Positions 15,845-23,922 of a stretch of 42,277 nt of DNA are shown here, in pieces. The stretch is from Mycobacterium sp. ACS4331. GTDB taxonomy: Bacteria; Actinomycetota; Actinomycetes; Mycobacteriales; Mycobacteriaceae. The stretch covers positions 1-42,277 of the forward strand of contig NZ_LZHW01000084.1 in NCBI RefSeq assembly GCF_001667265.1, read 5' to 3'. The translations under genes were made by a program, and so were the position numbers. Every line of letters starts with the position of its first letter. The stretch's first letter is position 1. Below the pieces are notes generated by a model. That model worked only from the letters and a program-made list of their open reading frames with translations. It did no database searches and had not been told where the DNA came from.

Positions 15845-15857
15845 CGACGGCGAAACC

Positions 15858-15889
15858 CGCTGGGCCTCTCCGCTGGGAGGGGCCCAGCG
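15858..15889. terminator. Bidirectional terminator, paralogue 5 / typA
   Basis: CGCTGGGCC...GGCCCAGCG arms with a partly paired TCTCC/GGGAG inner stem lie between convergent stops at 15844 and 15896. Confidence 0.85.
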
Positions 15890-15895
15890 TGCTGT

Positions 15896-17803
15896 CTAGA
15901 CTTTGGCGTTCTGCTTGGCGCGAGCCTTGGCTCGGGCCCGCAGGCTGGCCGTCAGTTCCACCTTGCGCACCCGGACGATCTCAGGCGTGACCTCGACGCA
16001 CTCGTCCTCGGCGCAGAACTCCATGGCCTTCTCCAGGTCGAGTTCGAGCGGCCGGGCCAGCGTCTCCATCACGTCGGCGGTCGAGCTGCGCATATTGGTC
16101 AGCTTCTTCTCGCGGGTGATGTTGATGTCGAGATCCTCGGCGCGCGGGTTGATGCCGACGACCTGCCCCTCGTAGGTCTCCTCGCCGGGCTCGACGAAGA
16201 ACTGCCCGCGGTCGGCGAGCTGGATCATCGCGAACGGGGTGATCTGGCCGCTGCGATCCGACACCAGCGAGCCGGTGTGGCGCGCGCGGATCTCACCGGC
16301 CCACGGCCGGTATCCGTCGAACACGGCGTTGGCGATACCGGTGCCTCGGGTCAGGGTCAGGAAATCCGTGCGGAAACCGATCAGGCCGCGGCTGGGCACG
16401 ATGAAGTCCATCCGCACCCATCCGGCGGCATGGTTGGCCATCTGTTCCATCCGGCCCTTGCGGGCGGCCATCAGCTGGGTGACGGCGCCGAGGAACTCCT
16501 CGGGGCAGTCGATGGTCAGCGCTTCGAACGGCTCGTGCAGCTTGCCGTCGATGGTCTGGGTGACCACCTGCGGCTTGCCGACGGTGAGCTCGAAGCCCTC
16601 CCGGCGCATCTGCTCGACCAGGATCGCCAGCGCCAGCTCACCGCGGCCCTGCACCTCCCACGCGTCGGGACGCCCGATGTCGACGACCTTGAGGGACACG
16701 TTGCCGACCAGTTCAGCGTCCAGCCGGTTCTTCACCATGCGCGCGGTCAGCTTGTGCCCGGACACCTTGCCGGCCAGCGGAGAGGTGTTGGTGCCGATGG
16801 TGACCGAGATGGCCGGCTCGTCGACGGTGATGCGCGGCAGTGCGTGCGCGTGATCCGGGTCGGCCAGGGTGTCGCCGATCATGATGTCGGGAATGCCGGC
16901 GATCGCGACGATGTCACCGGCGACGGCCTCCTCGGTCGGCGTGCGCTCGACGCCGACGGTGCCCAGCAGTTCGGTGATCTTGGCGTTCGTGACGACGGGG
17001 TGCCCGTCGACCTCGCGCATCCAGGCCACCTGCTGGCCCTTGCGGATCCGGCCCTTGTAGATCCGGATCAGAGCGAGACGGCCCAGGAACGCCGAGGCGT
17101 CGAGGTTGGTCACCAGCGCCTGCAGCGGGGCCTCCGGATCGCCCTGCGGCGGCGGGATGTGCTCGAGCAGCACGTCGAACAGCGGGTCGAGGTTCTCCCC
17201 GTCCGGGTTCTCTCCGTTGGCGGGCTGGGTGGTGCTGGCGATGCCGGCGCGGCCCGAGGCGTACAGAGTCGGCAGGTCCAGGGCCTTCTCCGCTGCGGCC
17301 TGGGCCTCCTCATCGAGGTCGGACGCGACATCGAGCAGCAGGTCGTGGCTCTCCTCGACGACCTCGGCGATGCGGGCGTCGGGCCGGTCGGTCTTGTTGA
17401 CCACCAGGATCACCGGCAGGTGCGCGGCCAGCGCCTTGCGCAACACGAAGCGGGTCTGCGGCAGCGGCCCCTCGGATGCGTCCACGAGCAGCACGACGCC
17501 GTCGACCATGGACAGGCCGCGCTCGACCTCACCGCCGAAGTCGGCGTGTCCGGGGGTGTCGATCACGTTGATCACCGTGACCGTGCCGTCCGCGTTGTGC
17601 CGGTGCACCGCGGTGTTCTTGGCCAGGATCGTGATGCCCTTTTCCTTCTCAAGGTCACCGGAGTCCATGATGCGCTCGGTGGCGTCGTCACCACGGTGCG
17701 TCAAGGCCCCTGACTGCCGCAGCATCGCGTCGACCAGGGTCGTCTTGCCGTGGTCGACGTGGGCGACGATCGCGACGTTTCTAAAGTTGGGGCGAGATTC
17801 CAC
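15896..17803 (-). CDS. typA: Ribosome-associated GTPase TypA/BipA
   Basis: Translation-factor GTPase related to EF-G and LepA that binds the 70S ribosome under stress and aids ribosome assembly. At 635 residues it is a typical full-length TypA. The G domain shows G1 AHVDHGKT (14-21), G3 DTPGH (82-86) and G4 NKTD (136-139). The effector-region motif MDSGDLEKEKGITI lies at 46-59. The C-terminus has the EF-G-like domains and the family-specific end (GVINPRAEDLDINITREKKLTNMRSS-type region, near 550-575). The start is a GTG at 17803 immediately after GTAGG. It is divergent from the small Cys-rich gene at 17857. Confidence 0.97.
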   Translation of the reverse strand: MESRPNFRNVAIVAHVDHGKTTLVDAMLRQSGALTHRGDDATERIMDSGDLEKEKGITILAKNTAVHRHNADGTVTVINVIDTPGHADFGGEVERGLSMVDGVVLLVDASEGPLPQTRFVLRKALAAHLPVILVVNKTDRPDARIAEVVEESHDLLLDVASDLDEEAQAAAEKALDLPTLYASGRAGIASTTQPANGENPDGENLDPLFDVLLEHIPPPQGDPEAPLQALVTNLDASAFLGRLALIRIYKGRIRKGQQVAWMREVDGHPVVTNAKITELLGTVGVERTPTEEAVAGDIVAIAGIPDIMIGDTLADPDHAHALPRITVDEPAISVTIGTNTSPLAGKVSGHKLTARMVKNRLDAELVGNVSLKVVDIGRPDAWEVQGRGELALAILVEQMRREGFELTVGKPQVVTQTIDGKLHEPFEALTIDCPEEFLGAVTQLMAARKGRMEQMANHAAGWVRMDFIVPSRGLIGFRTDFLTLTRGTGIANAVFDGYRPWAGEIRARHTGSLVSDRSGQITPFAMIQLADRGQFFVEPGEETYEGQVVGINPRAEDLDINITREKKLTNMRSSTADVMETLARPLELDLEKAMEFCAEDECVEVTPEIVRVRKVELTASLRARAKARAKQNAKV

Positions 17804-17856
17804 CTACAGATTGTTGCAGTGCAGACCCCGATCACGAAAACGAGAACAGCCAGCCT

Positions 17857-18024
17857 GTGAAGTCCAGCAAGTACGCCGACCTCAAACCGAAGAAGAAATG
17901 CTGCCGCAGCAAGCCCCGCTGCAAGCGTTGCCCACTGGTGCTGAACAAGGTCCACAAGGCCGAATTGACGGGCCTTCGCGGAAAGGAACTCGAGAAGGTC
18001 TACAAGCGCGCGCGGAAGGCCTGA
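17857..18024 (+). CDS. 55-residue Lys/Cys-rich small protein
   Basis: A GTG at 17857 opens a 55-codon ORF ending at the TGA 18022-18024. The product starts MKSSKYADLKPKKKCCRSKP and has four Cys in KCCRSKPRCKRCP, followed by a basic helical tail (ELEKVYKRARKA). The CC...C..C spacing and the high Lys/Arg content suggest a small zinc or nucleic-acid/ribosome-associated protein. I recall similar short ORFs next to typA or elsewhere in actinobacteria, but no function. The residue pattern is far too structured for a shadow ORF. The Shine-Dalgarno is weak, so start choice is uncertain by a few codons. Confidence 0.75.
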   Translation: MKSSKYADLKPKKKCCRSKPRCKRCPLVLNKVHKAELTGLRGKELEKVYKRARKA

Positions 18025-18161
18025 TCAGGTGGCTCAGACCGCCCCTGCAGAACGCCGTTCTCGCACTTCGGCGCCCTGATTGCGGTCCCACTGCGCAGTC
18101 TGGCGGCGTACCGTGGAATCACCGTCGGAAGGTCTCTCAGGGCTGGTTTGGAGGTGCCGAC

Positions 18162-18425
18162 ATGGTCGTCACGGCTGTAGCGCTCGCGATCATCGCGTTC
18201 GTCGGATTCGCCGCAACATTGGCCATTTATCTGGGTCTGCTCAATTGGATGGGCGGGTTCTACGTGGTGCACTGCAGTGAGTGTCATCACCTCACCGGAT
18301 CGTCGGTCAATTCCCCGCCGACCTCGTGCCCGCACTGCAGGCACCCGGTGCTGATGCACCCGCTGTACGCCGCGCACCATCGTCGCGCGCCGGTGCGGGT
18401 GCTCGCGGACTCGCTGCACTACTGA
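18162..18425 (+). CDS. Small membrane protein with zinc-ribbon
   Basis: An 87-residue protein. Residues 3-30 are one transmembrane helix (VVTAVALAIIAFVGFAATL...), followed by HCSECHH (Cys38, Cys41) and SCPHCRHP (Cys56, Cys59), a four-Cys zinc ribbon facing one side of the membrane. The ATG at 18162 has a perfect GGAGGT six bases upstream. The gene lies between the 55-residue Cys-rich ORF and convergent mutT2. Function unknown. Together the two small genes sit where M. tuberculosis has narGHJI. Confidence 0.8.
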   Translation: MVVTAVALAIIAFVGFAATLAIYLGLLNWMGGFYVVHCSECHHLTGSSVNSPPTSCPHCRHPVLMHPLYAAHHRRAPVRVLADSLHY

Positions 18426-18454
18426 CCTGTCTGCGCACCCGAAGTCGAGTGGCG

Positions 18455-18850
18455 CTACTCGGCCAGCGCCACCGTCAGATCCGGTAACCATGCGGTGTCG
18501 GCGGGCACCCAGGGGAGGTCGTGCAGTTCACCGCTGCGCACCCAGCGCAGTTCGCGGTGATCGTGCGGGTGCGGTTCGCCGTCGGTCAGCGTGACGACGT
18601 AGGCACGCAGCATGGTGTTCTCGTTGAGCGCGACGTCGGCGCCCAGGCGCGCACCGACCGTCACGTCGATCCCGAGCTCCTCCCGCAGCTCGCGGGCCAG
18701 TGCCTGCTCGTCGGACTCCCCCGGCGCCACCTTGCCGCCGGGCAGTTCCCACATCCCGGCCAGCGCGGGTGGGCGCTCCCGCTGGGCGACCAGCAGCGCA
18801 CGGTCGACGATGAGCGCACCCGCGACGACCACCTGCACCGGCATGGTCAC
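18455..18850 (-). CDS. mutT2: Nudix (d)NTP hydrolase, MutT2 type
   Basis: A 131-residue Nudix protein. MutT2-type enzymes hydrolyse dCTP analogues and oxidised nucleotides to monophosphates, cleaning the nucleotide pool. The Nudix box GGKVAPGESDEQALARELRE... begins at residue 38 and carries the REExEExGx metal-binding Glu set (RELREELGI). The start at 18850 is a GTG whose GTGA overlaps the stop of the upstream hydrolase; an ATG two codons later (18844) is equally possible. Position near pimE and phhB matches Rv1160 in M. tuberculosis. Confidence 0.92.
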   Translation of the reverse strand: MTMPVQVVVAGALIVDRALLVAQRERPPALAGMWELPGGKVAPGESDEQALARELREELGIDVTVGARLGADVALNENTMLRAYVVTLTDGEPHPHDHRELRWVRSGELHDLPWVPADTAWLPDLTVALAE

Positions 18851-19655
18851 TGCTCGCGAAGGAAGGCCGTCAGGTGGCCGCTGACCACCTCGGGTTCAGC
18901 GAGCCACGGCCAGTGACCGGCTCCTGGGACGATTCTGAGCCGCGCATGCGTGAACAACTCCTGCTGGGCCCGGGCCTGGTCGGTCCCCAGGTAGGCGTCG
19001 CTGTCACCCCAGATGATCAGGACGTTGCCCGAAAAGCCTCGGAGTCGCGCCAGATACGGCCCGAGCGCGTTCCGCCCCGTTGCCCGGTAGAGGCGGTGGA
19101 CGGCGCGACGGGTACCGGGAACCGTTGCGTGCCGGGCGATCTCGTCGAGGTCCGACGCGGGGACGTTCGGGTCGGTGCGACGCAGCAGGGCCGCGGTGAA
19201 CCAGGCCCCCAGGGCTGCGCCCAGCACCTCGGCCAGCACCGGGGTGCGCCAGATCTTCGCGGCGGTGTGGTTGATGTCGACCGGAGTGTTGATCAGCGTG
19301 ATGCTCGCGACGCGATCCAGATGGTCGGCGGCCCACGCCAATGCCCACGGCCCCCCGAAGTCGTGCGCCACCAGATGCGCACGCGCGACACCGAGTTCGG
19401 TCAGCACGCCGTCGAGGTGACGCGCGTAGCCGTCGACGGTGTAGGGAATTCGGCCGGTTTGTCCGCGGCACCGAATCCGGGCATCTCCGGCGCCACCACG
19501 CGCGCGAAGTCGGCGACGGGAGTCATGAGCGCGGTCCACGGCGCGCCGGCGTTGTTGCCGTGGACGAACACCACGGCTTCGCCTGGAGCCCTCTCCTCAC
19601 CCCCCACCAGCACGGGCGAACGGACGCCGGCAACGGTGACGACTCTGGACTCCAC
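18847..19655 (-). pseudogene. Alpha/beta hydrolase split by a frameshift
   Basis: Two frames together make one full alpha/beta hydrolase. The N-terminal part runs from a GTG at 19655 (MESRVVTVAGV..., oxyanion region FVHGNNAG, then MPGFGAADKPAEFP). The C-terminal part continues in another frame as YTVDGYARHLDGV, with the nucleophile motif VAHDFGGPW (Asp nucleophile, as in epoxide hydrolases and haloalkane dehalogenases), acid region IIWGDSDAYLG and catalytic His in PGAGHWPW. The break lies in the short C-run at about 19441-19449; one extra base would restore the reading frame. All catalytic parts are otherwise intact, so the damage is recent or a sequencing error. Its stop overlaps the mutT2 start, so mutT2 may depend on the same transcript. 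Confidence 0.85.
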
Positions 19656-19750
19656 AGCGCGGATTCTTTCATTGTCGGCGGGGACCGTGGCCGCGACTTC
19701 TCACATAAGATCGGCCCTACATGCTCTCAACTCGGTGAGGAGATCGAAGC

Positions 19751-20044
19751 ATGTCTGTGTTGACCGATGAACAGGTGGACGCGGCCGCCGCGGAACTGGA
19801 CGGATGGCAGCGCTCCGATGGGGCGTTGCGGCGGTCGATCAAATTCGACACCTTCCTGGACGGCATCGACGCCGTGCGCCGCGTCGCCGAGCGCGCCGAA
19901 GCGCAGGATCACCATCCTGATATCGACATCCGTTGGCGGACAGTCACATTCGCGTTGGTGACGCACTCCGCTGGCGGCATCACAGAGAAGGACGTGGCTA
20001 TGGCGCGCGATATCGACTCGATCGTCGGGCGCCGGGACACCTGA
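19751..20044 (+). CDS. phhB: Pterin-4a-carbinolamine dehydratase
   Basis: A 97-residue protein that dehydrates 4a-hydroxytetrahydropterins, recycling pterin cofactors. It carries the family signature QDHHPDIDI (His54, His55, Pro56, Asp57) followed by W-x-V-x-F and a third conserved His72. It is complete, with the usual length. GAGGAG precedes the ATG at 19751 by a proper distance. It is divergent from the hydrolase, and its last 47 bases overlap the 3' end of convergent pimE. M. tuberculosis has the same gene (Rv1159A) beside pimE. Confidence 0.93.
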   Translation: MSVLTDEQVDAAAAELDGWQRSDGALRRSIKFDTFLDGIDAVRRVAERAEAQDHHPDIDIRWRTVTFALVTHSAGGITEKDVAMARDIDSIVGRRDT

Positions 20045-21224
20045 TCCGCAGCGCCGCGATCCAGGCCAGGGTCACCACGGTGGCGACGATGTAGATCAGT
20101 CCCGCCCATGCCAGCGGCCACGGCCGGCTGATCTCCCAGATGCTGGGTTGGGCGAAGCTCAGCAGCCACGGCACGCCGACCAGGACCAACACCAGCCAGC
20201 CCCAGCCCAGCACGCGTGCCTCGCGCAGGTACCGGTAGGGCCCGTGGAACAGCCAGATCATCAGCGGTATCAGCCAAACCCAGTGGTGCGTCCAGGAAAT
20301 GGGCGACAACAGCAGACCGAACAGCTGCACCACCAGGATCAGGCCGAGCCGGTCCTGCTCGCCGGGTGCGGTCTGCACCGCGCGCCATGCCAGCCAGGCC
20401 AGCACCGCCGTCGCGGCGATGGCCGTCACGACCAGCCAGTTGTACTCCGCGTCATATCCCAGGATGCGCGAGATTCCGCCACGCCACGACTGGTTGAACG
20501 ATGTGCCGATCGGTCCGACACGGTCGGCGTCACCCAGCAGGTCGGTGAAGTAGTGCCGCGCCTGGTCACCCACGACCAGCAGGGACAGCGCGACCGTCGC
20601 GGCGAACACGACCGCCGAGAACACCGCCGCGCCCCACCGTCGGACGCCCACGAAGTACAGGCCGCCGACCGCCGGCGTGAGCTTGATCCCGGCGGCGAGT
20701 CCGAGCAGCAGGCCAGACAGCCACCATCTGGTGCTGTGGACCGCGGCCAGCACCGCCAGCACGAGCAGCACGTTGACCTGGCCATAGTCGAAGGTGCTGC
20801 GCAGAGGCTCGGTCCAGATGCCCACGGCGGTCCACAACATCGCGGTCCGCGCCCCTCCCGTGATGCCGAGCAGGCGCTGGGACAGGCGCACGACACCGTA
20901 GAGCGCACCCATCACGCCGAGCGTCCACAGCAGTGCCACCAGACCGAACGGCAGCAGCGTCAAGGGATAGAACAGGACGGCCGCGAACGGCGGATAGGTG
21001 AACGGCAGCGGGAAGTCCGGCGTCTGGTCGGCGTAGACGTAGCTGTAGAGCGTGCCCGGCCGGTTCAGCGCCTCCGCGCCGCCGATGTAGACGTGCAGAT
21101 CGACGAAGTTCGCGCCCGTGGGGACCAGGTAGGTCCAGGCCAGTCGCGCCGCGACGCTGAGCACCAGCAGCACTGGGGCGTATCGCAGGGCCGTGTTCTT
21201 TGTGTCGATACGCGAAAGGTTAAT
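19998..21224 (-). CDS. pimE: Polyprenol-phosphate-mannose alpha-1,2-mannosyltransferase PimE
   Basis: GT-C membrane mannosyltransferase that adds the fifth mannose in making polar PIMs (AcPIM5/6), on the periplasmic face. About ten transmembrane segments are visible, and the first outer loop has the GT-C acidic motif NFVDLHVY, whose Asp is the known essential residue. The obvious start is a GTG at 21173 without Shine-Dalgarno, which would begin inside the first TM helix. Upstream, an in-frame ATT at 21222-21224 has GGAGAGG six bases before it and adds MNLSRIDTKNTALRYAP; the frame is closed by a TGA just before that. I use the ATT start, with reserve. The 3' end overlaps phhB by 47 bp. Confidence 0.9.
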   Translation of the reverse strand: MNLSRIDTKNTALRYAPVLLVLSVAARLAWTYLVPTGANFVDLHVYIGGAEALNRPGTLYSYVYADQTPDFPLPFTYPPFAAVLFYPLTLLPFGLVALLWTLGVMGALYGVVRLSQRLLGITGGARTAMLWTAVGIWTEPLRSTFDYGQVNVLLVLAVLAAVHSTRWWLSGLLLGLAAGIKLTPAVGGLYFVGVRRWGAAVFSAVVFAATVALSLLVVGDQARHYFTDLLGDADRVGPIGTSFNQSWRGGISRILGYDAEYNWLVVTAIAATAVLAWLAWRAVQTAPGEQDRLGLILVVQLFGLLLSPISWTHHWVWLIPLMIWLFHGPYRYLREARVLGWGWLVLVLVGVPWLLSFAQPSIWEISRPWPLAWAGLIYIVATVVTLAWIAALRIRCPGARRSSRYRAP

Positions 21225-21354
21225 GGGCCGCCTCTCCGGTCACCGTCGCCACTCGCTTCGGTAACGGTCGCATAAATGCCACACGTGTCACTTGAGTACC
21301 ACCAGTAACACCGTAGCTTCGGGTTCATACCACCTACAAGGGATTGGAAGAGCC

Positions 21355-22002
21355 ATGTCAGGGATCAGAAGCGTGCTGTCCACCTCAGCGATCATCGCCG
21401 GAGGCGGCCTTGCCCTGTTGACCGGAGGAATCGCCAAGGCCGACCCGGCGGCCCCCGCCGTGCCGGCACCCAGTGTGCCCGGACTGAGCGTCGTCGAGCA
21501 GTTCGTCGACCCGTCCAAGGCACCCCAACTGCTGCAGAGCGCGGCGTCGATCCTGGGCGGCACGCAGACCGCGCCGGCCACACCGGCCCTGCCCCTGACC
21601 CCGCCGCCGGTGGCCAGCGCGTCACTCAACGTGCCGCAGCCGACGCTGCCCGGCATGCCCGCCGCTCTTCCCGGCATGCCCGGCGCAATCCCGGCCGTGC
21701 CCGCCGCCCTGCCCGGCATGCCCGCCGCTCTGCCCGGCATGCCCGCCGCAACCCCGGCCGTACCCGCCAGCGTGCCCGGCGCTGCCCAGCCCGGCGCTCA
21801 GCTGACCCTGCCCCAGGTGCCCGGCCTGCCCGTGCCGCTGCCGCAGAACCTCACGCTGCCCACCGAGCTGACGTCGTTCCTGGGCGGCACGAGCATGACC
21901 CCCGCGCAGGCGGCGGCGACCGCGTCCGGCGCCCCGTCGGCCGCATACCCGGGAACCGAGCCGGCTCTGCTGTCGCTGTTCCCCACCAGCGCCCTGCCCT
22001 GA
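21355..22002 (+). CDS. Secreted Ala/Pro-rich protein (Rv1158c type)
   Basis: A 215-residue exported protein of unknown function. Signal peptide MSGIRSVLSTSAIIAGGGLA, cleaved near AKADPAA. The mature part is low-complexity: tandem LPGMPAA / IPAVPAA units occupy about residues 95-140, flanked by Pro/Val/Leu-rich segments. GGAAG lies 4 nt before the ATG at 21355, which also gives a clean signal peptide. Position next to pimE and a second Ala/Pro-rich gene parallels Rv1158c-Rv1157c. A 31-bp gap to the next gene suggests one operon. Confidence 0.85.
   Translation: MSGIRSVLSTSAIIAGGGLALLTGGIAKADPAAPAVPAPSVPGLSVVEQFVDPSKAPQLLQSAASILGGTQTAPATPALPLTPPPVASASLNVPQPTLPGMPAALPGMPGAIPAVPAALPGMPAALPGMPAATPAVPASVPGAAQPGAQLTLPQVPGLPVPLPQNLTLPTELTSFLGGTSMTPAQAAATASGAPSAAYPGTEPALLSLFPTSALP
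21643..21780 (+). repeat. Tandem repeats coding LPGMPAA-type units
   Basis: Repeated CTGCCCGGCATGCCCGCCGC blocks of about 21 bp encode LPGMPAA and the variants IPAVPAA and TPAVPAS. The number of units may vary between strains. Confidence 0.8.
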
Positions 22003-22033
22003 TCCACACCGACCCCACGTGAGGAGCTTCCGC

Positions 22034-23038
22034 ATGTCCCGGATCCTGCTGTCCAGCACGGCCTTGGTCGTCGGCTCGTCGGTCGCAATGACGTTCGGTG
22101 GTGTTGCCGCCGCCGAACCGCCGGCACCGGCCCCGTCGCCGATCGAAGGTGTGCAGGCACCGGGACTGTCGGCGGTGCAGAACCTGAGCCCGGTGATCCA
22201 ACAGGCCGCCGGTGACCCTTCCAATGCCGCGTCGATGCTGATGGCAGCCGCGGCGGCGTTCACCCAGAACACCGCCGCGGCCGACGATTCACATCATCTC
22301 GCGGCCGCGGTCAGCCAGTTCGTGTCCGATCCTCCGACGTCCATCCCGGCACCGGTGGCCGCCACCGCGCACAACCCGCCCGCCGGCGTGGTGCCCGGCG
22401 CCGAGGCGCACCTGCCTCCGGGCATCAATCCCGCGCATGTCGCGGGTCCCGAACCTGAGGCTGCTCCGCTCGCGGCGCCTGCCCCCGAGGCGGCACCTGC
22501 ACCGGCCCCCGAGGCGGCGCCTGCACCCGCTCCCGAGGCGGTGCCTGTGTCCGTTCTGGATGCTGCTCCCGCTCCCGAGGCCGCGCCTGCGCCTGTTCCC
22601 GACGCCGCCGCCCCGGGTTTCGGGCCCGACGCGCCGGTGACGCAGGACTTCATGTACCCGTCGATCGGCAACGGGTGCCTGGCCGACGGCGGCAACTCCA
22701 TCGCGACCGCGATCTCGGTCGCTGGCCCGGCCACCATCCCGCTCCCGGGCCCCGGCGCAGGACAGACCGCCTACGTGTTCACCGCCGTCGGGACCTCGGC
22801 GCCGGCCGCCGAGCAGAAGCTGCCGCTCAACGTCACCTGGGTGAACCTGACCACCGGGAAGTCCGGCAGCGCGACGCTCAAGCCGCGCCCTGACATCAAC
22901 CCCGAAGGGCCGACGACGCTGACCGCGATCGTCGACACCGGCTCGGGCAGCATCATGTCCACGATCTTCGGGCAGGTCACCACGACCGAGAAGCAGTGCC
23001 AGTTCATGCCCACCATCGGTTCCACCGTCGTGCCCTGA
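22034..23038 (+). CDS. Secreted Ala/Pro-rich protein with folded C-terminal domain (Rv1157c type)
   Basis: A 334-residue exported protein of unknown function. Signal peptide MSRILLSSTALVVGSSVAM ends near VAAAEPPA. After a helical Ala-rich part (to ~100), a proline hinge of EAAPAPAP repeats (about 140-195) links to a compact C-terminal domain of about 130 residues (DFMYPSIGNGCLADGG... to the end) with beta-type patterning and two Cys (in NGCLADG and KQCQFMP) that could pair. GAGGAG lies 7 nt before the ATG at 22034. The long Pro hinge suggests a domain projected through the cell wall. Confidence 0.85.
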   Translation: MSRILLSSTALVVGSSVAMTFGGVAAAEPPAPAPSPIEGVQAPGLSAVQNLSPVIQQAAGDPSNAASMLMAAAAAFTQNTAAADDSHHLAAAVSQFVSDPPTSIPAPVAATAHNPPAGVVPGAEAHLPPGINPAHVAGPEPEAAPLAAPAPEAAPAPAPEAAPAPAPEAVPVSVLDAAPAPEAAPAPVPDAAAPGFGPDAPVTQDFMYPSIGNGCLADGGNSIATAISVAGPATIPLPGPGAGQTAYVFTAVGTSAPAAEQKLPLNVTWVNLTTGKSGSATLKPRPDINPEGPTTLTAIVDTGSGSIMSTIFGQVTTTEKQCQFMPTIGSTVVP

Positions 23039-23274
23039 GCCCCTTCTTTTTCCCGCGAGCGGGCTGGGGTCCCCGCTTGCGGGGCGTTGGTACGGGACGC
23101 CCCTGCACGCGGGGGACCCCAGCCGGGTGTGCGCGTACCAACACGGCCACTCGCTGGGTTGGGGGCGCGGCGCCCGTTGGGTCGCCCGCGAGCGACCACT
23201 TACGTACGTCCAGACACTGCGTGTCGCGTACCCAGGTGGTCGCTCCCCAGGTGGTCGCTCGGCGCGCGTGGGGC
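23039..23274. repeat. GC-rich repeat-containing gap between convergent genes
   Basis: Two tandem 15-bp copies of CCAGGTGGTCGCTC(C/G) lie at 23232-23261. The last 11 bases (23251-23261) are the exact reverse complement of 23189-23199, giving a large hairpin. A second hairpin (GCGAGCGGG/CCCGCTTGC type) lies near 23055-23087. They may jointly act as terminators. Confidence 0.6.
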
Positions 23275-23862
23275 TCAGCCCTTCGCGGCTTTGGCCTCCT
23301 TGGCGGCGGCCTTCATCTGCTTCTTGTAGCTGCGCACCCTGCCCAATGACTCGGCGTCACGCACATCGGCAACCGACATGTGCACGCCGTCCTTGCCGTA
23401 GTCGCCGGCGGCGGCCTGCCAACCCTCGGCGGTCAGGCCGTACTGCTTGCCCAGCAGGGCGAGGAAGATCTTGGCCTTCTGGTCACCGAACCCGGGCAGT
23501 CGCTTGATCCGCAGGAGCACCTCGCGCCCGTTGGGGTTGCCCTCGGTCCACACCGCCGCGGCGTCACCGTCGTACTCGTCGACGATGATGCGCGCCAAGT
23601 CCTGCACACGCTTGGCCATCGAGCCCGGGAACCGGTGCACGGCAGGCGTTTCGGCGAACAGGGCGGCGAACTTGTCCGGGTCGTACTCGGCGATCACGCG
23701 GGCATCCAGGCCGCCGAGGCGATCGGCGAGTTTCTTGGGCCCGGCGAAGGCCACCTCCATCGGAATCTGCTGATCGAGAAGCATCCCGATCAGCAGCGCC
23801 AGCGGGCTGGACTCCAGCAGCGCGTCGGCATCCGGATCTTGAACCAGCTGCAATGTGGGCAC
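23275..23862 (-). CDS. HhH-GPD base-excision-repair family protein (Rv1156 type)
   Basis: A 195-residue protein of the HhH-GPD fold family used by DNA glycosylases. The helix-hairpin-helix with LKRLPGFGDQKAKIFLALLG-like sequence lies around residues 117-136, and the N-terminal QIPMEVAFAGPKKL region is typical. The catalytic Lys/Asp of classical glycosylases is not obvious, so activity is uncertain. A Lys/Ala-rich C-terminus (KKQMKAAAKEAKAAKG) may bind DNA. The start is a GTG (23862). Its first 95 bp are repeated at 24647-24741, upstream of an inserted segment, so its present promoter lies inside inserted DNA. Confidence 0.88.
   Translation of the reverse strand: MPTLQLVQDPDADALLESSPLALLIGMLLDQQIPMEVAFAGPKKLADRLGGLDARVIAEYDPDKFAALFAETPAVHRFPGSMAKRVQDLARIIVDEYDGDAAAVWTEGNPNGREVLLRIKRLPGFGDQKAKIFLALLGKQYGLTAEGWQAAAGDYGKDGVHMSVADVRDAESLGRVRSYKKQMKAAAKEAKAAKG
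23768..23862 (-). repeat. 95-bp direct repeat, copy 1 (in HhH-GPD gene)
   Basis: Identical to 24647-24741 except for one silent base (23854 T versus 24733 G). Offset 879 bp. The inner edge begins with TGCTGATCG, whose inverse CGATCAGCA follows 10 bp later, so the repeat edge coincides with a 9-bp inverted repeat. Confidence 0.95.
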
Positions 23863-23922
23863 GCAGTCAGTCTAGAACTCGGGGCAGTCCCCTCCGGCGA
23901 ACTACGGAGTCCAACGTCCGCG

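Noticed and set aside
21643..21780. Direct repeats as a possible CRISPR or attachment array
   Set aside because: They are in frame and code LPGMPAA units of a secreted protein, so they are coding low-complexity repeats.
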